Positions 56,155 through 64,000 of a DNA stretch of 64,000 nt are shown here, piece after piece. Source of the DNA: Lumbricus rubellus (lineage: Eukaryota > Annelida > Clitellata > Crassiclitellata > Lumbricidae); the NCBI GenBank assembly GCA_945859605.1, contig OX243816.1, positions 25,755,699-25,819,698 on the forward strand, written 5' to 3'. The notes beneath the pieces were generated by a model that was not told the origin of the DNA, ran no database searches, and was given only the letters and a program-made list of their open reading frames with translations. Position 1 is the stretch's first letter, and every line of letters starts with the position of its first letter. Position numbers and translations under genes: made by a program.

Positions 56155-57440
56155 TAGACCTGGGAGTCGACCCCAATAAGTCGACCCCAGTCGACTTGGT
56201 CATCCCAAGTCGGGTCGGGTTGTTTCTGGTCACCGCAACTGACCCCAAGTCGAATTCTGTGGAGGGAAGTCACTTGAAGTTGTTTTTACCCCAAGTCGAC
56301 TTAAACCGACTTGAGACACAAACATAGTTAAATTTGTCACTTTTGCTAAACATGGACTTAGCCTATATTGATTATTTTACTGGTAGGCTGTCGTGCAGAC
56401 TGCCATTCCGCCGATCTATTCATATAATTCGTTATTCTATGCTAAAGCGTGCTATATATTGTGCTTAGCCTAATTATAATGGTTAAACAAAATGTTACTA
56501 AAATATTAGCACGTGTGCTTATCAAGATATGAACGTGAGCAAATCAGTGAACTTTTAGTGGTCAGTGAATTCGGCGCCAAGAAAACTGGATCTACATTCT
56601 ACAAGGCCAGTAATAAATCGATATTTTGGCGCTACTTTGGTAGGCTACCGGTACGCTGCATCTGCAGTTGTTGTCTGCAGACGGAAAAGCTACATGTATT
56701 TATATGGGCCAATTGGACGATGAAAGACTTTACTGTCAGTGAGTAGGCTTAGGCTACTATAATAGTAGTAGCCTACTGGATGATGCGCTTGCAATGCTAT
56801 TTGCTAAGTTGCGGAATGATGTTAGTGGCCGATCAATTATGAAAACAGAATTAGGCTACAGATGAAGCCTATCATAACACGCCATTCCGTGCAACCAGTC
56901 CGCGGTCCCCCATTTTATCGGACCTTAATTGCGCATTTTACAAATTTATTTAAAATTAATATTAATAAATAAAAAAAATAAAATGAGTGCAATCTGAATA
57001 ATCACAGATAATGGACAAGGTAAAATTTAAAGGCCTAATAATTTGTCGTCCCGTAGTCTAGGCTACTAGATTGGCCCAAGGCATCACAAAACTACTCAAA
57101 CTGAAACACAAAAGTCTGAAATGGGCTTAATAAAACTTTAACAAATTCATGCATCAATTAAGAGTTGAGGCCTCATTACTCATTGGTAGGCTTAGGCCTA
57201 TATGAAATTAATGCTTGCCAGGAAAAATTGGCTTGATCTCTGCCAATGGTAGCCGTACGTAGACCTATAGGATAATGGCTATTACCGTGTCAGAAGTCGA
57301 CTTCAAGTCGAAAGTCGGTTGTTTTTCTGCCAAGTCGGGTCAAGTCGTTTTGACTTCAAGAAGTCGACTTCAAGTCGACCTAAAGTCACTTTAGGGTCAA
57401 GTGGGGTCAGATTGGCTGACTAAAGTCACTCCCAGGTCTA
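56155..57440. mobile_element. hAT-like element with GTCGACTT subterminal repeats
   Basis: Termini TAGACCTGGGAGTCGACCCC and, inward from the right, TAGACCTGGGAGTGACTTT. Perfect 8-bp duplication CTCTTTAT (56147-56154 and 57441-57448). Both ends hold many AAGTCGACTT-like repeats, probable transposase sites. No transposase is recognised; a 77-codon frame near 56513 has no clear domain. 1286 bp, non-autonomous. The interior is rich in TAGGCTA/TAGCCTA. Confidence 0.88.
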
Positions 57441-57716
57441 CTCTTTATCAAACATTGTCAGTTGCAGAAGCAGTGGCAGTTATCTTTTCATGTAGGTTGC
57501 GCCAGCGTCCAAACGCTATTCGTGTGCTGCCATCTACGCTTACTTTGAGACAAGCACAAGTGTCAAAGTCTAAGTTTATGAACGTCTGTGCACGCTGCAC
57601 ACCCTGCTGTAGGCTAAGTCCTACTTTTCCCTCGATCGGCTCGGCTCCTAGTCATCTCGGCAGCGAACCCGTTGGCTGCAGACTTCGTTGCCTTCCCCTC
57701 CTCCCTTCCTTCGTGT

Positions 57717-57873
57717 CTTCCCGCCAGCACTGAATACTCGACATTGGGAAGCCGACACTGTACAGTGTATCGTATGACGGTATGAGTCACAAAAGAATCG
57801 CCTCTCATGCAGGATCCCAGCCCAGAGAGGACCGTGCACCTACGTACGTGCCTTCCCGCCAGCACTGAATACT
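57717..57873. repeat. 23-bp direct repeat pair
   Basis: CTTCCCGCCAGCACTGAATA followed by CTC occurs at 57717 and 57851. The spacer is about 110 bp. Origin unknown. Confidence 0.6.
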
Positions 57874-58350
57874 CTGTAGCCGATCGAGTTATAGATTATA
57901 TTATAGACCATTACAATTCTCAATTCTCGATGATTATAATTAAGTAATGTTTAGCTTGGTTTAATTCAAATCAAAAAGTCAAGCTAGAATGAAAGCCCAA
58001 AGCCAATTAAATAGGAATCAGGCCTATTTAAAGCAAGCTACAAGTTGGCCTAACGTACGTACGCCTGCGTCAAAATTAGGCTAAAGTTGGAAGGAAATTA
58101 GACTAATTCAGAAATCTATTCAGACGTCAAGTTGAAAAACAAGCCAGATTCTACAAATCAGAATTACTTACAATGAAGTCAGAAATAGCAGCACTTAGAT
58201 TAGGCTATGTCATGTCATAATGTATTATGTCAAGTCAGAACCAAATTAGTTAGGCTGGTAGACATGAAATGAATAGGCGTAAGTCAGCTAAGCCATGAAT
58301 AATTAGGCCTATCAGAAATAATGAAGTCAGAAGTCAAGTCCAAAATCAAG

Positions 58351-58920
58351 TCAGAAGTCAAGTAATAATGTTGCGCGCGTCCCCCCAGCCAAAAGAGCAC
58401 CCCTATTCAGCCTCAAGTCAAGGTTTCTTTCCTCATATTTCACGCAGGGTCCCTCTGGCCGAGGAGCAAGGCGGGGAGGGGCTTCAGCATTAAGTTCCAG
58501 GTACTCCGTTCTCTTCCCTCGAAAACCCGGCACCCCCGAGGCAACATCCAGTATGGATTCTGAACCCTCTTCTTCCTCATTACCAGGTACCAAGGATGAC
58601 TTAAGGCGACATATGTCCACGGCTCTCTGTGGGAGAGCAACAGCCCCTATTTCAGACTGTTCTGGGTTCAGATCCCCTCCACTTATTCGACGGGTTCCCA
58701 TCCATCCGGGTTGCTCAGCGGTATCAGGGCCTAGGGCATTATTTTCTCCAGCATATTGCCTCAGATATTTTTCTAACTGTTCGTGTTTCTCAATTAAGGC
58801 CTGCATTTGGGCTTCCTGGCGCTCCATAAATTCTTCAACAGTGCACGATACTATTTGGGAGGGGGTCGTCTCTTCTTCCTCCCCTTCACTAACTTCCTCT
58901 TCTGAATTATTACTTGACAT
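58351..58920 (-). CDS. Gag-like ORF downstream of an LTR
   Basis: 189 codons from an ATG at 58918-58920. The N-terminus is very acidic (SSNNSEEEVSEGEEEE), then a coiled-coil-like helix (EEFMERQEAQMQALIEKHEQ). The rest is proline- and charge-rich with no zinc knuckle. Position, orientation and composition fit the start of a Gypsy-type Gag, about 490 bp after the LTR end. No catalytic domain. The ORF could be longer upstream (to 59031), but the nearer ATG gives the more compact start. Function is inferred from place only. Confidence 0.5.
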   Translation of the reverse strand: MSSNNSEEEVSEGEEEETTPSQIVSCTVEEFMERQEAQMQALIEKHEQLEKYLRQYAGENNALGPDTAEQPGWMGTRRISGGDLNPEQSEIGAVALPQRAVDICRLKSSLVPGNEEEEGSESILDVASGVPGFRGKRTEYLELNAEAPPRLAPRPEGPCVKYEERNLDLRLNRGALLAGGTRATLLLDF

Positions 58921-59412
58921 GATGTTCAATGAGTAAGGACTTCTTAATAACTCTGATGAAGTAAGAATTAAGCCTAAGTATTCACCACATATCTTCAAGT
59001 TAAAGGTTTTAATCAACACAATTGCAAACACTTGACTATCGGTAATCAGTCAATGATATCTAAGCGAAAGAGAAATTAATTAGCATGATTATATTGCATT
59101 GATTTATGTAAATTCGAGAACATCTTTCACTGTTTCGCAGACACGGTTTTCTTTCCGTGTGAAGCACTCGCTACCATCTAATTAATTAACACTAATGAGT
59201 TAAGCCTAATCAGTTCTTCAATTAAGCACCACACGCAATGCGACCAATTATAATTGTCTATTCTAGCGATATTCACTGCGAAACATTATTTATAATAATA
59301 TCTCATTTAAGCTTCTCGGTTCCACAGCAATATGAAATTTAAGGGGATACTTCTCTGCACTCCAGATAATAATTTCAGTAAACGTTGACCACGGAGATAC
59401 CAGTCACCAAAT

Positions 59413-59956
59413 TGACCACCAGAAGAAATGAAACGGCGGAAGAATTTCAACTTCCAAAGTATGACAAATATTCTTCAAAACTGTTTTCAGACACCCTGGT
59501 CTCGTCAATATGAAGGCCCAATTTCTTGGCTGCACGGCAGAAATTCAATTACTAGTTTCTTCGAGTAAATTTGGATCGCAATCTTATTCGATTTCTACCA
59601 CAATTTCAACGATTCGAGCACAGAGATGTTGCTTCGTCAACCGCCACCGTCTGTCTGAAGGTTTCAGTCCTTCCAGCCAATCACAGGCCACATCCGGGAC
59701 TCGTCGGAGTCACGGGATCAAGGGGGATCCAATGAAACCTGTTGCGTTGCCGCCGGACTAAAAATAGAGTGGCATAATGAGCTGTTCTCTCAGAATAAAT
59801 AATAATACACCGGAGGTCGCTCTAAAACGCGGCTACACCACCGGAGACCGACCGAAGGTTTGATGTTAAGGCCGAAATTCGATTAGGCCGCAAATTTATA
59901 AAGGCCGTAAAATTATTAAGGAATTATTAACGATCCAACTTTTCACAATCGTTACA
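59413..59956 (-). repeat. LTR of a Gypsy-like retrotransposon
   Basis: On the - strand a polypurine tract is followed by TGTAACGATTGTG. The segment ends at GGTGGTCA, and the next bases ATTTGGTGACTGGTATCTCC resemble the TTTGGTGAC start found after many animal Gypsy LTRs (primer site region). It has a TG...CA form, 544 bp. A TATAAA lies near 59895 (- strand). The second LTR is not in the window, so this remains a structural prediction. Confidence 0.55.
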
Positions 59957-59973
59957 CCCTCACCAGCCCCCTG
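59957..59973 (-). other. Polypurine tract
   Basis: CAGGGGGCTGGTGAGGG on the - strand, directly before the predicted LTR start. Such tracts prime plus-strand synthesis in LTR elements. Confidence 0.55.
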
Positions 59974-60476
59974 AATTTTTCACCATGGGGAAAAATCTAT
60001 CAGCTCCTGCTGATCATAACCGAGAAACTTAATTTCAGTGTCACCATAAACAATCCTATAGTCGAGAAATCTAATTAAACATCGAAAGTCTTAACGGACA
60101 GACTTGTACAAAGGCACCTATCGGAAAATATAACGGACAGATCACGATTTAACGTTATGGCAGAAAGCAATCAAGTGTCAAAACATTCACCGAGTAGAGT
60201 TCAACTCAATTACAATCATAATCAACGATCTACGACGTAGCAACACTTCAACTGCATCTCACAAAACTTTGCAGGTCGTTACAGAACTTAAAGTTCTCGG
60301 GAAGCACATGTCGACTTAGACACATAAAAGAAAACACAACAGTTTCAAACAAAATTGCAGGGAATGATTCGGATAATAATTTCTTTTCACAAGAAAGAAC
60401 ACAATCATGATTTGACTTAGCCATTATCACGGCGACTCAACAAGGTACTACCCGACTATTTACTAATTACTGGTCC

Positions 60477-61325
60477 TCAGGTGGACATCAAGAGTGGCCA
60501 GAACCATGCGGCTCTTTTTAAAGTGTGCAGTGTCAAGGTAATTACCTCTACCTTCCACCATTCTTTGCTAAGGGGATCGATCAGGTCAGTCAGGGAGGCG
60601 AGGAACACTTCCTCCAAGGTCTGTGGTTTCTGAGCGAAGAATCTATGCGAGATCTCCATGGCCAGGATCCAAGCTCGGAAATTCCAGATATGCCCATCGT
60701 CCCAAGGTCGCAGGCGTCGTTCCGAAGCCCTGAGGGGAGCCACTAGGATGGTGCTATTCCCAGACTCCTCCCGCCATTTCTCTATTGCGTTTCCATTTTG
60801 TGGTAGAGTCGCAACGGTCTGAATCGTGACCACCACCAACGGTATAAGATCGACCCCGTCTCGAAGGAAGGAACTTCCTCCAATCAATCCATCCAAGTCG
60901 GCTCGGGAAAAGTCCAGCCGCTCCCTCTCATGGAAGTATCTCACCAAAGCCCAGACAACCCCAAGCTTTTCTACTTTAGGAGCGGAAGCAGGAAGGCGTT
61001 GCAGCTCCGGTAACGCCAGTAGAGAGTCGATCTCTCTGGGGCACTGGCCCAACAAACTAAGGCTATCGGGAGTCGCCACAGGTGGAGAAAGTTCGCTGCA
61101 CGGCCGACCCAATCGTTCCGATTCTTCAGCCGCTTGCAGATTAATCATGAAGCACCGTGAGGAGGCAGGACTTCCAGTAGTAGAAGACTCATTGGAGGAA
61201 ATCTCGATCTCGATATCAGGTTCGGGCTTCACCTCCACCACCTCAGCAGGGGGACTCCAAGGGTGCAGGAGCTCCAGCAAGTCGATCTCTCCGGCGTCCA
61301 TGGCCTTTCCTGTACAAGGAGACAA
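60477..61325 (-). CDS. Unknown ORF of the LTR element
   Basis: 282 codons, intact. The acidic N-terminus (VEVKPEPDIEIEISSNESS) precedes a more hydrophobic C-terminal half (LIPLVVVTIQTVATLPQ, WNFRAWILAMEISHRFFAQK). No zinc knuckle, RT or integrase motif, and no clear signal peptide. It lies between the protease ORF and the polypurine tract, on the same strand. It may be an accessory ORF of the retroelement. A Met at codon 9 is an alternative start. Function not recognised. Confidence 0.5.
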   Translation of the reverse strand: MSPCTGKAMDAGEIDLLELLHPWSPPAEVVEVKPEPDIEIEISSNESSTTGSPASSRCFMINLQAAEESERLGRPCSELSPPVATPDSLSLLGQCPREIDSLLALPELQRLPASAPKVEKLGVVWALVRYFHERERLDFSRADLDGLIGGSSFLRDGVDLIPLVVVTIQTVATLPQNGNAIEKWREESGNSTILVAPLRASERRLRPWDDGHIWNFRAWILAMEISHRFFAQKPQTLEEVFLASLTDLIDPLSKEWWKVEVITLTLHTLKRAAWFWPLLMST

Positions 61326-61399
61326 CCTATCTACATTTATCGGTTCACCTGATTCGGTTCACATAACCAATACGAGAAACTACCCTTATTAGATCCCAA

Positions 61400-63130
61400 C
61401 AAAAGTTTTTATCTCTAAGAATAATGCAACACATAATCGCAATCAATCCAGGGCGATAATACAACATAGCAATTTTAGAACGGACACATATAATTATAAT
61501 CGACGTTTCCTATCCAATCCCATCACTTGCTCGGGGCCACTTACAAGGATAAATAAATGTCTTCCATAACACTAAAAGATCATGCCCCGGCACCATATTC
61601 AGTACAACATTATTCATTTAAACGGAGCAACATATCAAAGCATATCAAGAGCTACAGCACAAGACATCTTAAATGTCAAAGCGAACATTCATCCCATCAC
61701 TCTGACAATTCATTTGCACACAGCATCACCAAATCCTGTTCCTAACCAGTCAGACCACACTACTGCTCCAGTATTACTCAGGGTTAGAAATTGACAACAC
61801 TTTTAACTAATGCTGTATTCCATTTACACCACCCTTATAGATACTACATACAACCACCAACGATTGCAACAATCTCCTTTCTGAGCATTCATAAACATGG
61901 GCAATCAGCACATCATCACAGACAGAACATATTACACTTAGGCTGAGACTACTAAGCAAAGGCTTTAATGCTTATCGAAACATACGCACTAGGACGGCAT
62001 TATCCTCGACCTATGCAATAATTTCTCCACGTCCCCCTTCCAAGACGGAGTATAACAGAGCAGACCACCCGGGACAAGTTAAACAAAGGGATTTACTGTT
62101 TAGTAAAACATACCCTAGAAACTAACGGGTTTCTCCCTGACCTATATGCTATGACCTCTCCACGTCTACTTTACAAGACGGAATACAACAGAGTAGGACA
62201 GTAACGCTGACTAGTAAGCAAAAGGGTTTACTGCTTAGTAAAGCATACCAAAGAAACTAGGCCGTCTACAGCTCACAACTCTACTCCAGGTCATCTGTCT
62301 CACCTCTCATATAACATAAACTGACTGCGGAGACATTAGACAACTCACAAGTCTACAATCTATCTTACTCACAAACTACTCGGAGCTTACACATCACACA
62401 GACATACTAGTTTCTTTCACACACTCAACTAATACAACTCACTAGTCAACATCCAAAGACTGTGTCCACTAACTGCTACAAAGCTCAAGCTATTCGTAAT
62501 TCAATATGCTAAATAATACCTTCCTAACTTTTATGATTATGCACATTCAACTTTAAAATACATTCACCACAGTTACTGAGCTCAGCTACTCATAATCTAA
62601 CATATTAGGTAATACCTTATTACCTTTCAATTATAATTATGCAGTCAACATTAGAAATGCATACAGAACATTTGCCTTTTCTTCTCTGGCAACCACAAAA
62701 AGAGTGCAATGAAACACACAAGTAACCAATCTTATCTATAATCATGAACCAATCATAGATGTTCATTCACAAAATTCATCTGCTTCCATATGCATATCAA
62801 AGAACATAAAAATACTGGACTCAGTGTTACATCATACATCAACTAAAGGAGAGGGTACTCTAACCTCTAAGCTATTACTCCGTCGCCATTATGCGACTCT
62901 CATATACATACCAATGAACGTAACCGTACTGAACTACAGTGTATCATCATACAACAACTAAAGAAGAGGGGACTCTACCCTCTGAGCTATTACTCCGTCG
63001 CCATTATGCGACCCACATCAGCATTTCCACAATCATACTTCATTCACAATAACCATTAATGTGAGCGCTACATAAAAATTCAACTACACAAAATAAACAC
63101 AAACAACTTAACTAACAGCCCATCACATTA
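61400..63130. repeat. Non-coding part of the LTR element with local duplications
   Basis: No long ORF. Two local duplications: about 125 bp around 62020 and 62140 (CTCCACGTC, CAAGACGGA, GGGATTTACTGTTTAGTAAA and its partner), and about 125 bp around 62800 and 62925 (GCTATTACTCCGTCGCCATT then ATGCGAC). Confidence 0.6.
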
Positions 63131-63137
63131 TTTTACA

Positions 63138-63992
63138 TTACTGCCTATACCCGGGCCCATTCCCGTGGTTCCTAGTGGGACTCGAGCGCTGTATAAACCT
63201 TCTTGCAAATTCACAATTATCTTGCACATGTTTAATCGATACAGCCACAAAATCATCTTTATTCAACACAACATCAGCAATCTGCATATTCTCTAAAACT
63301 AGACTAATTGGCTGATGATTCTGGGTGACTCCGGTGCTTTCGCTCTCGCCGGCTCGATGAGCGGAGAGGACGAATGGAGGATGCACATCCCAATCCGATG
63401 GATCCTGGGCTACCACCTTGGCAGCAGAGACTTGGAGCGAAGATTCCGTAGAGGACGTTTCTGGCGTCGCAGATTCCGGTTGTTTCTCCACATCTTCCTG
63501 AAGATGGATCCCTCCCAGGCGATGAATTCGTTCGAAGGTTCTTTGCTCCTTCTCACCATCTGATGCAGCCAGAGGGTCACGAGTTACCACGATTCTTCTG
63601 CACAGTCTGGAGCGAGGTTTGCAATGAACTGAGAACTTGTGCTCCCCCACCAGAACCCAGTTATGACCCACATGCCATAAAACGTTTTCGTCCTTCATCC
63701 ACGAGAGACCCAGAATCAGTTCGGAAACTTGTTCAGTCACCAAACAGGGTATCTCGAATGGTTGGCCTTCAATCTGCAACTTCAGTTTCGTTTCGCCGAG
63801 TACACGGATGGCTGAACCATTTGCTGCTAACAGGGATTGCTTAGAGTGTTGGATTTCGGCAGGGTCTACCAACGAAGCAGGGCACAGAGTCATTTCACAC
63901 CCCGAGTCCAGCAGCCCCAGCAAATGTTTACCTTTTATGGTTACGGAAAGGTAAGCGTCATTTCGTCCCTTCACATGTCTCGCATTGTTCAC
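63138..63992 (-). CDS. Retroviral-type aspartic protease ORF of a Gypsy-like element
   Basis: 284 codons, open to near the window edge on the N-terminal side. Early in the ORF is LLGLLDSGCEMTLCP, the D-S-G active-site loop of retropepsins, followed after a usual distance by LILGLSWMKD, matching the family's second conserved glycine block (ILG.W). Retropepsins act as dimers and process Gag-Pol. The C-terminal half is a charged linker with no RT start. A stop at 63138 ends the frame, and no RT, RNase H or integrase is seen before the LTR at 59956. This copy is therefore either deleted or belongs to a Gag-protease-only type. Gag would lie beyond 64000. Confidence 0.8.
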   Translation of the reverse strand: MNNARHVKGRNDAYLSVTIKGKHLLGLLDSGCEMTLCPASLVDPAEIQHSKQSLLAANGSAIRVLGETKLKLQIEGQPFEIPCLVTEQVSELILGLSWMKDENVLWHVGHNWVLVGEHKFSVHCKPRSRLCRRIVVTRDPLAASDGEKEQRTFERIHRLGGIHLQEDVEKQPESATPETSSTESSLQVSAAKVVAQDPSDWDVHPPFVLSAHRAGESESTGVTQNHQPISLVLENMQIADVVLNKDDFVAVSIKHVQDNCEFARRFIQRSSPTRNHGNGPGYRQ

Positions 63993-64000
63993 CGTGTTCG

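Noticed and set aside
57401..57733. 110-codon open frame at the right end of the hAT element
   Set aside because: Starts inside the transposon terminus and crosses the target duplication; no recognisable protein features.

Overview
This is animal nuclear DNA: spliced genes with GT-AG introns, tRNA-derived SINEs, several LINE clades, mariner, hAT, Helitron and P-type DNA transposons, and many microsatellites. The mix suggests a repeat-rich, probably marine, invertebrate. The species cannot be named from the sequence alone. The main host gene is a delta-9 (stearoyl-CoA type) fatty acyl-CoA desaturase on the + strand. Its four coding exons lie at 12671-12878, 14702-14832, 26981-27186 and 38609-39047. 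They join in phase into a 327-residue protein with all three histidine boxes. Introns of about 1.8, 12.1 and 11.4 kb are filled with transposons.

Layout. 0-12 kb: a CR1-like LINE, a GC-rich repeat block with a tRNA-like sequence, a Helitron, and many short inverted-repeat elements, some built around a telomere-like minisatellite. 12.6-39.1 kb: the desaturase locus. Intron 2 holds a 3.9-kb hAT-like element that contains two TA-inserted mariner-type elements, and a LINE cut by a Helitron and by a retroposed LINE tail. Intron 3 holds a LINE split by a 3.1-kb long-inverted-repeat transposon with a clean 3-bp target duplication, then more nested LINE and mariner remains. 39.8-44.1 kb: inverted-repeat elements and CR1 relics.

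44.18-51.16 kb: a near 7-kb P/THAP element. It carries an intact three-exon THAP-transposase gene on the - strand and imperfect terminal inverted repeats. 51-58 kb: LINE relics, minisatellites and a hAT element with an 8-bp target duplication. 58-64 kb: a Gypsy-like LTR element on the - strand (protease ORF, an unknown ORF, polypurine tract, LTR, primer-site region, gag-like ORF), with no reverse transcriptase seen between protease and LTR.

The most unusual signal is not a gene. The palindrome TAGGCCTA (and TAGGCTA) recurs across the window, and several internal comparisons show it sitting exactly where a related sequence has plain TA. It looks like a TA-targeted micro-insertion or a transposon excision scar that has spread through the genome.
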